Origin: JAPUDQ01 sp964573015
GTDB lineage: Bacteria; Patescibacteriota; Saccharimonadia; Saccharimonadales; Saccharimonadaceae
NCBI GenBank assembly: GCA_964573015.1
Contig: CAZNHZ010000001.1
Location: 186,001-250,000 of the forward strand
Length of the DNA: 64,000 nt
Direction: 5' to 3'
Shown here piece by piece: positions 17,428 to 25,493 of this stretch (the first letter of the stretch is position 1; the number at the start of each line of letters is the position of its first letter). The position numbers were made by a program, and so were the translations under genes. The notes below the pieces were generated by a model. That model did no database searches and had not been told where the DNA came from. It saw only the letters and a list, made by a program, of their open reading frames with translations.

Positions 17428-17972
17428 TGTCAAAACAACGCTACGATTCATCTCGAGCCTGGTATGCTATCCACACATACAGCGGCTACGAAGAAAAGGT
17501 CGCCGAAAGTATCCAGCAACGTGTCGAATCGGTCGATATGGCTGATAAGATATTCGGAGTGATGGTTCCGAAAGAAAAACAGATTGAGATCAAAAACGGC
17601 AAACGTAAGATCGTCGAAAAGAAGATATTTCAAGGCTACGTACTCGTCGAGATGAAGATGACCGAAGACGCCTGGTTTATCATACGTAACACGCCGGGCG
17701 TTACCGGCTTTGTCGGTACCGGCAGTGATCCGACGCCGGTCAGCGATCACGAAATTGCCAAGATAAAAAAGCGTATGGGTGTCGAAGATCCGAAACACCA
17801 CATCGACTATCAAATCGGTGAGGTCGTCAATATCACTGACGGGCCATTCAAAGGCTTTGACGGTGCGATCAACGAAATTGATACCCAAAAAGGCAAGATC
17901 AAAGTTCTGGTCAGCATGTTTGGTCGTGAAACACCGGTTGAGCTTGACGCACTACAGGTAAAAAAGGTATAA
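17427..17972 (+). CDS. nusG: Transcription termination/antitermination factor NusG
   Basis: A 181-residue protein with an NGN domain (WYAIHTYSGYEEKV at the N-terminus, IFQGYVLVEM, TPGVTGFVG) and a C-terminal KOW domain (GEVVNITDGPFKGFDG). It binds RNA polymerase and couples transcription to Rho or the ribosome. It overlaps secE by one base. Length is typical with no insertion. Between nusG and rplK an ACTAAATAT/ATATTTAGT inverted repeat (17989-18017) may form a leader hairpin for the ribosomal genes. Confidence 0.96.
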   Translation: MSKQRYDSSRAWYAIHTYSGYEEKVAESIQQRVESVDMADKIFGVMVPKEKQIEIKNGKRKIVEKKIFQGYVLVEMKMTEDAWFIIRNTPGVTGFVGTGSDPTPVSDHEIAKIKKRMGVEDPKHHIDYQIGEVVNITDGPFKGFDGAINEIDTQKGKIKVLVSMFGRETPVELDALQVKKV

Positions 17973-18036
17973 TACACCACTGTTACGCACTAAATATTGC
18001 TTCACATTATATTTAGTAAATCTATAAAGGATAATA

Positions 18037-18462
18037 ATGGCAAAGAAAATTATCGGTAATCTCAAATTTCGTGTGCCTGGTGGCCGCGCAACAGCAGGTC
18101 CGCCAGTAGGCTCAACCCTCGGTCAATGGGGCCTCAATATGATGGATTTTATTAATCCATTTAATGATGCAACCAAAGAATATAACGGTAAGGATGTTAT
18201 CGTTCACCTCAAGGTCTACGAAGACCGTACATTCACATGGACATGCCTCGGTCAGCCAGTTGATGAGCTCATCAAGGAAAAAACTGGCATCAAAGCCGGC
18301 TCCGGCAAACCGCACAGCGACAAAGTCGGCAAGATCACTCGTAAACAACTCGAAGAAATAGCCGAAGCCAAAATGAATCAGCTCAATGCTAACGATCTCG
18401 AAGCCGCGGTCAAGGTAGTCGCTGGTACAGCTCGTAGTATGGGTGTGACCGTCGAAGGTTAA
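18037..18462 (+). CDS. rplK: Large-subunit ribosomal protein L11
   Basis: A 141-residue L11 with its N-terminal proline-rich GRATAGPPVGSTLGQWGLN segment and C-terminal rRNA-binding domain (SDKVGKITRKQLEEIAE, TARSMGVTVEG). It binds the 23S GTPase-associated region. AAAGGATAATA precedes the ATG. Unusually, a 90-residue unknown gene separates it from rplA. Confidence 0.97.
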   Translation: MAKKIIGNLKFRVPGGRATAGPPVGSTLGQWGLNMMDFINPFNDATKEYNGKDVIVHLKVYEDRTFTWTCLGQPVDELIKEKTGIKAGSGKPHSDKVGKITRKQLEEIAEAKMNQLNANDLEAAVKVVAGTARSMGVTVEG

Positions 18463-18469
18463 TGTTTGA

Positions 18470-18742
18470 ATGGACAAGATTCCCTTTGGTATCGATTACT
18501 TCAGCTCTATTGATAAAGACTATGAGCAATCAAAACAGCGATTAGCTGCTATCGAAGACTCAACAGATAGTTCATCACGAGGCTGCACAGAGCGCTTTGC
18601 AGCTCTACAAAGTGCTAGATACGATTTGAAGCTTGCTCAAACTGCACGTCGCGCCATAATAACCGATCATCATGAGGCGACTCGGGAGTTCTTCGAAAAA
18701 GAACGAGAGACTATTATTGATAAACTACCGTTTACAGATTAA
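18470..18742 (+). CDS. Unknown 90-residue helical protein between rplK and rplA
   Basis: A small acidic, predicted all-helical protein with possible coiled-coil content (DYEQSKQRLAAIEDS, ARYDLKLAQTARRAI). It has two residues of Cys at most, no membrane segment and no recognised domain. It begins 7 nt after the rplK stop and ends 58 bp before rplA, so it is likely co-transcribed with the ribosomal genes. Its intrusion into an otherwise invariant gene pair suggests a lineage-specific ribosome-associated or regulatory protein, but that is speculative. Confidence 0.55.
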   Translation: MDKIPFGIDYFSSIDKDYEQSKQRLAAIEDSTDSSSRGCTERFAALQSARYDLKLAQTARRAIITDHHEATREFFEKERETIIDKLPFTD

Positions 18743-18800
18743 CGTTATAACATTAATTGTGGGAGGCTATAGAGCCGTTTGAACCACGAAAGGAAATGAA

Positions 18801-19793
18801 ATGGCAAAAAAAGCCGAGTTACTCGAACAAGCACATAAATTAAAACTAGATGTCAGCGACAAGAACACGATCGCTGAAATCGAAGCTGCGATCGCAGCCA
18901 GCAGTAACACCGATGACAAGGATGTCATCACTGAACGCAAAGCCGACGTCGCCAAAAGCGGCAAACGCAGCGCCAAAGCTGCTGACGAAGCTGAAGCAAA
19001 AGCCGAAAAAGAAGCTCGCAAAGCCATACATGACACAACGCATCAATCTGAGGAAGCTGCTGCTCACGTAAAGCGAGGTCCAGCACCAAAAGTACGACAG
19101 CATCATGAGCGCAAAGGCAAGAAATATCGTGAAGCCTACGCCAAAATCGACCGTAATAAGTCATACGGTATCGCTGAGGCGGTCAAACTGGCCCTCGAGA
19201 CAAACCCTGCAAAATTTGATGCTAGCGTCGAAGCCCACGTTGCTCTCGGTGTTGATCCACGCCAGGCTGATCAAAATATTCGTACAACTGTCGTATTGCC
19301 TCATGGTACTGGTAAGGTAATCCGCGTTGCAGCATTTGTGCCGTCAGATGAGGCTGATGCGGCAAAAAAGGCTGGCGCAGATGTCGCTGGTGAAGACGCT
19401 GTACTCGCACTTCTAGACAAAGAAAAGCTCGATTTTGACGTTCTCGTCGCAACACCACAACTGATGCCAAAACTTGGTAAATATGCACGTCTCCTCGGTC
19501 CTCGCGGCATGATGCCGAACCCAAAGAGTGGTACAGTCAGCACTAACCCTGCAGCAGCCGTCAAGGAAGCCAAAGGTGGTAAGGTAGAATATCGCGTCGA
19601 CAAACAAGCGATTGTTCACATGGCATTTGGTAAAGTCAGCTTCGGAGCAGACAAACTCCACGACAATGCGAAAAGCTTTTTTGCAAGCCTTAATAATGTT
19701 AAGCCGTCAAGCATCAAAGGCGTCTATATCAAATCGGTTAGTATATCGACAACCATGGGCCCGGGTATCAAAGTTGATACCTCAAGTCTCTAA
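18801..19793 (+). CDS. rplA: Large-subunit ribosomal protein L1 with N-terminal extension
   Basis: A 330-residue protein. Residues about 105-330 are a full L1 (GKKYREAYAKIDRNKSYGI, LLGPRGMMPNPKSGTV). About 100 extra residues precede it: an initial helical ELLEQAHKLKLDVSDKNTIAEIEAAI that resembles a SAP/HeH-type nucleic-acid-binding fold, then a highly charged Ala/Lys/Glu linker. Standard L1 is about 230 residues. L1 forms the ribosomal L1 stalk and often represses its own operon. The start is fixed by GAAAGGAAATGAA upstream. An intrinsic terminator follows. Confidence 0.95.
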   Translation: MAKKAELLEQAHKLKLDVSDKNTIAEIEAAIAASSNTDDKDVITERKADVAKSGKRSAKAADEAEAKAEKEARKAIHDTTHQSEEAAAHVKRGPAPKVRQHHERKGKKYREAYAKIDRNKSYGIAEAVKLALETNPAKFDASVEAHVALGVDPRQADQNIRTTVVLPHGTGKVIRVAAFVPSDEADAAKKAGADVAGEDAVLALLDKEKLDFDVLVATPQLMPKLGKYARLLGPRGMMPNPKSGTVSTNPAAAVKEAKGGKVEYRVDKQAIVHMAFGKVSFGADKLHDNAKSFFASLNNVKPSSIKGVYIKSVSISTTMGPGIKVDTSSL

Positions 19794-19810
19794 GAGCCAT
19801 AGTATTGTGA

Positions 19811-19846
19811 AAAACACCCTCGTTATTTGCGGGGGTGTTTTGTTAC
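19811..19846 (+). terminator. Intrinsic terminator after rplA
   Basis: AAAACACCC (19811-19819) pairs with GGGTGTTTT (19833-19841) across a 13-nt loop, with a T-rich tail. It closes the secE-rplA unit before thyA. Confidence 0.85.
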
Positions 19847-19872
19847 AATAAGATCACATAGGAGGAGGAGTC

Positions 19873-20772
19873 GTGTCTGCAGAATATTTACCGTATGAAG
19901 AGCGGGAGCCTGATAGTCAGTATCAAGATTTGCTACGACGAATTATGGATGAGGGCAAAGAAACTGGGGTTATACAGGGAGAAAAAGCTCGAAGAATTGT
20001 CGGTGCCCAACTCCACTACAAGATAGAAAATGGATTTCCAGTTATCACCGAGCGAGACCTTAGCGGGTCTATGTTTGAAGGAGCGATCGGAGAACATATC
20101 GCATTTCTAAATGGTGCTCGCACACAAGCAGATCTCGAAAAGTTTGGCTGTAAATGGTGGGGAAGATGGCTTACCAAAGAGCAATGCGCCAAGTTTGATC
20201 TTGAAGAGGGCGATATGGGTGACGGCTCTTACGGGGCAGCTTGGACTCATTTTCCGACAGCCGAAGGTGAACCATTTGATCAAATCGAACATGTCGTACA
20301 ACAAATAGTTGAACGTCCGTATCTTAGAACTCATTGGATATCATCATGGATTCCCCAGTACACCATCCAGCATGAAGGGCTAACGCGCCAAGTCGTTGTA
20401 GCACCTTGTCATGGTAATATCCATGTTATGACCAATCCTGAGGAAAAAACCGTTGCTATCCACCATATCCAACGAAGTGGCGATTTCCCAGTCGGTGTTC
20501 CGTTTAACATGATTCAGTACGGAGTATTTGGTCTCATGATTGCTAAGAAGCTTGGTTATACTCTCGATGAAGTTGTGTATACCTTTTCTGATGTGCATAT
20601 CTATGAAAGTCAGTACGATAAAGTCAAGGAGCTGCTTGACCGTGAGCCGCGACGGCTCGGTACAGTTACACTAAAGACTACCTGCGACAATATCAAAGAC
20701 TATCGACCGCATGACTTTGAGCTTACTGATTACGAGCCTCATCCTAAAATGTTAATTCCAACACCGGTATAA
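19873..20772 (+). CDS. thyA: Thymidylate synthase
   Basis: A 299-residue enzyme that methylates dUMP to dTMP using 5,10-methylene-tetrahydrofolate. The nucleophile lies in VVAPCHGN (about residue 179), followed by QRSGDFPVGVPFN and a DVHIYESQ motif near the end, where folate-dependent synthases have DAHIYxNH. GTG start with a strong GGAGGAGGAG 4-6 nt upstream; TACAAT at about 19844 may be the -10. Neighbours encode a HIT protein, a deaminase (minus strand) and DHFR, so the locus covers the dCMP-dUMP-dTMP-folate loop. The sequence is somewhat divergent from E. coli ThyA. Confidence 0.9.
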   Translation: MSAEYLPYEEREPDSQYQDLLRRIMDEGKETGVIQGEKARRIVGAQLHYKIENGFPVITERDLSGSMFEGAIGEHIAFLNGARTQADLEKFGCKWWGRWLTKEQCAKFDLEEGDMGDGSYGAAWTHFPTAEGEPFDQIEHVVQQIVERPYLRTHWISSWIPQYTIQHEGLTRQVVVAPCHGNIHVMTNPEEKTVAIHHIQRSGDFPVGVPFNMIQYGVFGLMIAKKLGYTLDEVVYTFSDVHIYESQYDKVKELLDREPRRLGTVTLKTTCDNIKDYRPHDFELTDYEPHPKMLIPTPV

Positions 20773-20776
20773 AACC

Positions 20777-21235
20777 ATGACTGATTCTAGCAGAGAGCAA
20801 TTCGTAGACCCACATAATGCCTCACGTCCTGATGGCGGTGTATATAGTGATGTCATCAAAGGCATAAATGAGCGAGGTGAATGTCCGTTTTGTCGTGAGA
20901 ATCTACATAAGACTCACACCAAGCCTATATATACTGAGGGGTCGCATTGGCTGGTCACCGAAAATGCTTTTCCGTATGATAATACCAGTCAACACTTGCT
21001 GTTTATTCATAAATCACATATTGAAGCTATTGAAGAATTAACACCAGATGGATGGAAAGAGCTTCGAACCCTGATCGCCGAGGCGAGAAAAGAACGTAAA
21101 ATCCCAGGAGCCACATTGCTGATGCGATTTGGTCGAACAGCTTTTACCGGTGCGAGCGTAGCGCATTTGCATGCACAATTGATTGCCGGTACAGGCGACA
21201 AAAATGCATCACCTGTTCTAGCTCGAGTTGGATAA
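20777..21235 (+). CDS. HIT-family nucleotide hydrolase/transferase
   Basis: A 152-residue HIT protein. CPFCRE near residue 35 is a partial zinc site, and the catalytic triad SVAHLHAQLI (about 134-143) matches HxHxH/Q of Ap4A-phosphorylase/GalT-like HIT enzymes. It likely cleaves dinucleoside polyphosphates or nucleotidyl adducts. It starts 4 nt after thyA, so it is probably co-transcribed and acts in nucleotide housekeeping. It converges on the deaminase gene with a 3-bp gap. Confidence 0.85.
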   Translation: MTDSSREQFVDPHNASRPDGGVYSDVIKGINERGECPFCRENLHKTHTKPIYTEGSHWLVTENAFPYDNTSQHLLFIHKSHIEAIEELTPDGWKELRTLIAEARKERKIPGATLLMRFGRTAFTGASVAHLHAQLIAGTGDKNASPVLARVG

Positions 21236-21238
21236 TGA

Positions 21239-22075
21239 CTACTTCGTAAGAACTTTGATTATTGCTATCCCAGCAGAGCTCAAGATGTCCTCAGCATCAA
21301 GCAGGGAATAGCCATCACGATAATACACCTTCTCAAAGCCTGCCTCAGCAACAGATTTTGCGCACGGTGGACAGGGATAGGTAGTAACATATAACTTTGA
21401 ACCTTTTAAGGGGATTCCTTGTCTTGCGGAATTTGCGATAAGCTTTGCTTCGGCATGGATGCATTTTGACATATCGATGTGCTCACCAGCATCAAAATTG
21501 CTTCGAGGATCACCGAATGTATTGAGAGAATAATCATGCGAAGGCATCGGTGAGTTATGGGCAAATAACTTTTCGCCAGATGTAGTAATTGCAACTGCGC
21601 CTACTTGTCGCCACCAATCAGGACTTTTTTGTGCTTCATTCTCGGCGAGCGTCATCGCAGCAACATCACTTTTATCACTGGAGGTTGTTCGATTAGCCGG
21701 TGTTTGGTGTTCTGTAAGAGATATATTTCTGTCCCATCGTAGAAAAACTGAACAAAAATTCACAGAAAATTCTTTGAGATATTGTTCGGCAAAAACATGA
21801 CTTACGGTTTCATCTGGCATAAGAATGGGAGCTTTAATTTTATTAAGCATGAGCTTTGAAAGTACCGTTACCTTTGGTACTATATTTTGACTTGTAATTA
21901 TCTTCTGCATGCTTTTAGGATCAATAGCTCGAATGTCACGATCGAGCCGAGGAATTTCCGCAATGAAAGAGTCATTTAGAAGATACAGTGGATATGGATT
22001 GGACCGTAAGAATTTCTCATATCCTTTATGCCATGCAGGGATATACGCAATAATGACTGGAAGTGAATCAGGCAT
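21239..22075 (-). CDS. dCMP deaminase-like zinc deaminase with an N-terminal Rossmann-like domain
   Basis: A 278-residue two-part protein. The C-terminal half is a cytidine/dCMP deaminase: HAEAKLI (zinc His and catalytic Glu, about residue 207) and TTYPCPPCAKS (two zinc Cys, about 232). Residues 1-110 look like a nucleotidyltransferase/Rossmann fold (IIAYIPAWHKGYEKFL), an uncommon attachment. Probable reaction: dCMP to dUMP, feeding ThyA opposite. It overlaps the upstream cytidylyltransferase-like gene by 8 bp on the same strand, so the two are coupled. Confidence 0.8.
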   Translation of the reverse strand: MPDSLPVIIAYIPAWHKGYEKFLRSNPYPLYLLNDSFIAEIPRLDRDIRAIDPKSMQKIITSQNIVPKVTVLSKLMLNKIKAPILMPDETVSHVFAEQYLKEFSVNFCSVFLRWDRNISLTEHQTPANRTTSSDKSDVAAMTLAENEAQKSPDWWRQVGAVAITTSGEKLFAHNSPMPSHDYSLNTFGDPRSNFDAGEHIDMSKCIHAEAKLIANSARQGIPLKGSKLYVTTYPCPPCAKSVAEAGFEKVYYRDGYSLLDAEDILSSAGIAIIKVLTK

Positions 22076-22664
22076 TCCGAATGTTTTCGAGAAACTCGGT
22101 CGTTAACGCATTTATCTTTTCCGCCAAGCTTTCCGCACCCTCAATGGTTAGCTGACGTATTCGTGCAGTTGTTGAGGATATGCCTTGAGGAGGCAAGGTC
22201 ACGATATTTTTACAGTATTCACCATATTCCTTTGCCATTTCCTCTGTAAAGTCTTTAGTGCTAAGGGAAGTGACTAATACATCTGGCTTAACCAGTCTAA
22301 TCAAATCACCAATATCATGGTGCGCCTCTCTTTTGATAATCACATCAACATGACGAAGATGCGCCAGCATTTCTATTCTTTCAGCCTCCGGAACGATAGG
22401 ACGATTTTTACCTTTTCTAAGTTTTGTCAGTTCATCAGAATCGACACCAACAATAAGCAAATCTCCCATACTTTTTGCCATCTCAAGATAACGAGCGTGG
22501 CCTTCGTGAATCAAATCAAAAACACCTTGTGTAAGGACAATTCGATATCCATGTTTTCTTGCATCATCAACATATGTTTGTAGTGACTTAAAAGATGGTT
22601 TGTAACGTTTTTGTAAACTCGTGCCACGATATTTTACGGACGATTTTGCGGTGATATTTCCCAT
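22068..22664 (-). CDS. Cytidylyltransferase-like nucleotidyltransferase
   Basis: A 198-residue protein with the HIGH-superfamily pattern TQGVFDLIHEGHARYL (about 44-59), VGVDSDELTKLRKGKNRPIV, and ISSTTARIR near 165, as in RfaE2/TagD-type cytidylyltransferases. It probably activates a sugar or alcohol phosphate with CTP or ATP. A TATACT box (22678-22673) is 8 nt upstream of the ATG: leaderless. It overlaps the deaminase gene downstream by 8 bp; the deaminase itself carries a distant HxGY-type domain, hinting at shared substrate chemistry. Confidence 0.8.
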   Translation of the reverse strand: MGNITAKSSVKYRGTSLQKRYKPSFKSLQTYVDDARKHGYRIVLTQGVFDLIHEGHARYLEMAKSMGDLLIVGVDSDELTKLRKGKNRPIVPEAERIEMLAHLRHVDVIIKREAHHDIGDLIRLVKPDVLVTSLSTKDFTEEMAKEYGEYCKNIVTLPPQGISSTTARIRQLTIEGAESLAEKINALTTEFLENIRNA

Positions 22665-22736
22665 ATAATAACAGTATACATTAGTTCATTCTCATCCCAA
22701 CACACTATCTCCTATCGTTCGTAACTTGCATAAATG

Positions 22737-23228
22737 TTACATGGTAGCATGCGTATACACCACAAAATCGTAATCATATTGATTTTTGTCGTCAGCTTTA
22801 TGTCTGCTGCGTGAAATTTCCTGCCAATGATCTGGATCGATGCTCGGAAAATGTGTGTCACCATCAATAATCGTTTTTATTTCTGTAACATATAATTTAT
22901 CGGCATAATTTATCATTTGCGAATATATGTTTGCGCCTCCAATAACGTAGACTTCGCCGTTAAGAGTATTGATATCTTTGATGGAATGAATCACATCAAC
23001 ACCTGGATACACAAAATCTTCCTGGCGCGTCACCACGATATTTGTTCGATTTGGTAACGGTTTACCTAAGCGAGCGATGATAGAATCAAATGTCTTACGG
23101 CCCATTACAACAGCATGACCATCAGTAATTTGCTTAAAATGTTTAAGATCAGCAGGCAAGTACCAGGGCAAATCATTGCAATGGCCGATAACGTTGTTTT
23201 GCGACTTCGCGACAATTAGGCTAATCAT
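22737..23228 (-). CDS. folA: Dihydrofolate reductase
   Basis: A 163-residue DHFR: MISLIVAKSQNNVIG at the N-terminus, LPWYLPADLKHF with the substrate-binding acid, VVMGRKTFDSI, and VYVIGGANIY. It regenerates tetrahydrofolate used up by ThyA nearby. The start at 23228 is preferred over a longer frame: it is the canonical DHFR N-terminus, and TATACT (23240-23235) lies 6 nt upstream, a leaderless arrangement. An unknown gene lies 34 bp upstream on the same strand. Confidence 0.95.
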   Translation of the reverse strand: MISLIVAKSQNNVIGHCNDLPWYLPADLKHFKQITDGHAVVMGRKTFDSIIARLGKPLPNRTNIVVTRQEDFVYPGVDVIHSIKDINTLNGEVYVIGGANIYSQMINYADKLYVTEIKTIIDGDTHFPSIDPDHWQEISRSRHKADDKNQYDYDFVVYTHATM

Positions 23229-23262
23229 ATACCCAGTATAGCAATAGATAGATGAACCGTGG

Positions 23263-24078
23263 CTACTGCGTATGGGCAGCTTCTGCGAGTTTTTTATTAA
23301 TAACCAGGGAGTCAACGTTGCCTAAACTACCCCTCTCGACGTAGACCGATTCAATCACTGGATAAAATTCTTCAGGAGTCGGATGGTTGCCCGAAAATAT
23401 TTGCTCTATAGCGTGTACGATCTCTACTTGATCGCCAGTGGTCACTGATGCTGATACCAGATAGCTTTTACGACGCTTCATACGGTATTCTCCTTCAGGA
23501 TCTTGAGCAATAATTTTCTTGACAGTTACGAGTGAACAGGCTATTTCTGAGTCGGCGCTCGGCACTGTTTGTATCTTCACACGTGCGGCATCATTCATTA
23601 CGGTCTCCATGTCACGAAAATGATAGGATGTCATGCGAATTATTTCCATGGAGATATCTCGTGTATCAGATGAATACACGGTTGCGGCTAGATCCAGAGC
23701 AAATAGCTTCGGGTGCTCTTTGAAAAATATCATAGCCACGCCTGGGTCATTATGAGTATGTAGGTCAAATACGGTTCGTAGTGAATCACCAAATTGCTTG
23801 TCGTCATAAAACTTTTCACAGACAGCAGTTGCACTCTGAAATCGTTCTCTGAAATTTTCTGTGACGGCAAATATGATGGCCGTATCCGGAAATGCCTTGC
23901 CCATATAGTCTCTCACGGCAAGGGATTTTTCAATTGCATTCTCTACGGCTGTCAGTGAATCATCCTTAAGCCGACCGTTATGGTCATAAGGCTGAAAATC
24001 AACAGGAGGCAATAATTTACCGAGTATCCGATCTTCGGCAGTCTCTTGTTCTCTTGGATGATATGACGTATTCAACAT
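23263..24078 (-). CDS. Unknown 271-residue cytosolic protein
   Basis: A soluble alpha/beta protein with no recognised domain. It contains FDLHTHNDPGVAM (about residue 125) and FALDLAATVYSSD, giving a DLHTH motif that could hold a metal, but no enzyme family is clear. The start at 24078 (MLNTSYHPREQE) is chosen because TATAGC lies 4-5 nt upstream; the frame is open to 24123. It precedes folA on the same strand with a 34-bp gap. No signal peptide or membrane helix is seen. Confidence 0.6.
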   Translation of the reverse strand: MLNTSYHPREQETAEDRILGKLLPPVDFQPYDHNGRLKDDSLTAVENAIEKSLAVRDYMGKAFPDTAIIFAVTENFRERFQSATAVCEKFYDDKQFGDSLRTVFDLHTHNDPGVAMIFFKEHPKLFALDLAATVYSSDTRDISMEIIRMTSYHFRDMETVMNDAARVKIQTVPSADSEIACSLVTVKKIIAQDPEGEYRMKRRKSYLVSASVTTGDQVEIVHAIEQIFSGNHPTPEEFYPVIESVYVERGSLGNVDSLVINKKLAEAAHTQ

Positions 24079-24113
24079 ACAAGCTATAGGGTAGTTCGTC
24101 TTGGGTAGTAACC

Positions 24114-24137
24114 CCCCGGACAAGCCGGGGGGTTACC
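24114..24137 (-). terminator. Strong GC hairpin after the DUF397-like gene
   Basis: AACCCCCCGG and CCGGGGGGTT form a 10-bp stem around a 5-nt loop, directly 3' of the minus-strand DUF397-like gene. The T-tract is poor (TTACTAC), so it may end or protect the transcript. Confidence 0.6.
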
Positions 24138-24155
24138 CGAGGAGGGTCGAGTTCG

Positions 24156-24575
24156 TCAGGCGAGCGCCGGCTGGCGCAGGTTGCTGAGGTCGAACGTGCC
24201 GTCCACTGCTCCCTCGAACAGGTTGATGATCTCGTCGTTGTCGAAGAGGATCACCGTCCCGTACTCGTCGCGAAGCTCGACGCCGCCGCCCACCATGACC
24301 AGGCTGAGGGCCGTGGTGCCGGGGTGACCGTCAGCGAGGGCGGAGATGAACTCCTGAAACTGCTTGATGCTGACGGTGATCGGCCCCATCTCGGGGCGGA
24401 GCGTGCTGGTGATGACGACCTTGGTCCCGTCGTCGGTGAGCTGGGCCGCAAAGCACTGCGGCTCGTCCCACTTGCACTTGGTCACCGGACGGAACTTGCC
24501 ATTCTTGATACCGTTGGACAACGGGATCACTCCTTCGGGTAGTGTGGCATCGAACGTTTGAACGATTACAACCAC
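24156..24575 (-). CDS. GC-rich protein with two DUF397-like units, probable transfer from Actinobacteria
   Basis: A 139-residue protein whose codon use is markedly GC-rich compared with flanking genes. It contains two tandem DUF397-like stretches: LTDDGTKVVITS...IKQFQEFISALADG (about 48-95) and VELRDEYGTVILFDNDEIINLFEGAVDGTFDL (about 100-131), each following the VEVRDS...F-WxxFxxGVxxGEFD pattern (pieces shown). DUF397 proteins are small Actinobacteria proteins often paired with XRE regulators; none is seen here. GTG start, with TTATAT (24586-24581) 5 nt upstream. Function unknown. Host-to-epibiont transfer is inference. Confidence 0.65.
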   Translation of the reverse strand: MVVIVQTFDATLPEGVIPLSNGIKNGKFRPVTKCKWDEPQCFAAQLTDDGTKVVITSTLRPEMGPITVSIKQFQEFISALADGHPGTTALSLVMVGGGVELRDEYGTVILFDNDEIINLFEGAVDGTFDLSNLRQPALA

Positions 24576-24627
24576 ATATCATATAATAACAGGAATATCG
24601 AAAATAAGCAATACTTTGTTGTCATTA

Positions 24628-24656
24628 TTTACAAAAAATGTGGTGTAAGATATAAT
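24628..24656 (+). promoter_or_regulatory. rplJ-rplL promoter
   Basis: TTTACA (24628-24633), 17-nt spacer, TATAAT (24651-24656). It lies just upstream of the L10 leader. Confidence 0.75.
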
Positions 24657-24661
24657 ATTGC

Positions 24662-24770
24662 TTAGTCGTTACCAGAGACAGTAGCTTCCGCCGACTGGTG
24701 GATTAATTCGCTACCGAGGCAACTATCGTTGTTTTAGTTTGTCACCTGGTACTCACCAGGCTTTTTTATT
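24662..24770 (+). promoter_or_regulatory. Ribosomal protein L10 leader with attenuator-like terminator
   Basis: GAGACAGTAG (24675-24684) and CTACCGAGG (24711-24719) match the conserved L10-leader pattern in which GACAGxAG pairs around to xCTxCCGAGG. L10(L12)4 binds such leaders to control the operon. CCTGG (24745-24749) and CCAGG (24756-24760) then form a hairpin followed by CTTTTTTATT, a terminator inside the leader. It fits the known L10 leader family and is read here from motif memory. Confidence 0.7.
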
Positions 24771-24857
24771 GCCAGGCAGAGACTAGGTCGTAACGAGTTA
24801 CCTTAATAATTCGGAGTACTTAACGTCAAATTTTAACGATACGAAGGAGCCTACTAT

Positions 24858-25379
24858 ATGGCAATTTCTCGTAACAAAAAAGAGGCGTTGGTAGCAGATT
24901 TTAGCTCAGCACTTGGATCAGCTCGCATGACGGTAGCCGCCAAATATGACGGTACCAGTGTCGCTGATCTGCAGCAACTTCGCCGTAGCGCACGCGAGGC
25001 TGGCGTGACGATCAAAGTCATCAAAAACCGCCTTGTACGTACCGCTATGCAGCAGACCAAAGGGTTTGAAAAAACCGACACGGGTCTCTTGACTGGTCAG
25101 CTCCTCTATGCATACAGCACTGAGGACGAGGTCGCGCCAGCTCAAGTAATCGACAAGTTCAGTAAGTCAGTTCCGACTGTCGAGCTGATTGCCGGATTTG
25201 ACAATGCTGGCGCTGTCCTCGAGACAGCCGAAGTCAAAGCTCTGGCAGGACTGCCAAGCAAAAATCAACTCGTGGCCGAGGTGGTGGCACAGCTGCTCTC
25301 GCCGGTTCACGATGTTACCAATGCACTATCTGGCAATTTGCACGCGCTCCTTGATGGAGTCGAGGCAAAAGCCGCCTAA
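24858..25379 (+). CDS. rplJ: Large-subunit ribosomal protein L10
   Basis: A 173-residue L10. The N-terminal RNA-binding part has AISRNKKEALVADF and DGTSVADLQQLRRS; the middle has VIKNRLVRTAM; a C-terminal helix (QLLSPVHDVTNALSGNL) holds the L7/L12 dimers. It forms the stalk base that recruits translation GTPases. AAGGAGCC precedes the ATG. Its leader is a probable autoregulatory site. Confidence 0.96.
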   Translation: MAISRNKKEALVADFSSALGSARMTVAAKYDGTSVADLQQLRRSAREAGVTIKVIKNRLVRTAMQQTKGFEKTDTGLLTGQLLYAYSTEDEVAPAQVIDKFSKSVPTVELIAGFDNAGAVLETAEVKALAGLPSKNQLVAEVVAQLLSPVHDVTNALSGNLHALLDGVEAKAA

Positions 25380-25405
25380 TATTAATAAGCAGAAGATTGA
25401 TTAAT

Positions 25406-25478
25406 GATTAAAGATTAAAGCGAGACACATTATTCGCATATACTATCTTCTATAATCATTGATCCATAATCTTTAATC
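25406..25478 (+). repeat. 12-bp inverted repeat in the rplJ-rplL spacer
   Basis: GATTAAAGATTA (25406-25417) and TAATCTTTAATC (25467-25478) are perfect complements separated by 49 nt, in a very AT-rich spacer. The 3' arm ends 16 nt before the rplL start and could affect processing or translation of rplL. Confidence 0.6.
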
Positions 25479-25493
25479 TACTAGGAGAAAATT

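Noticed and set aside
23226..23315. Longer DHFR start at 23315
   Set aside because: It would overlap the upstream gene and places 29 non-homologous residues before the canonical N-terminus.
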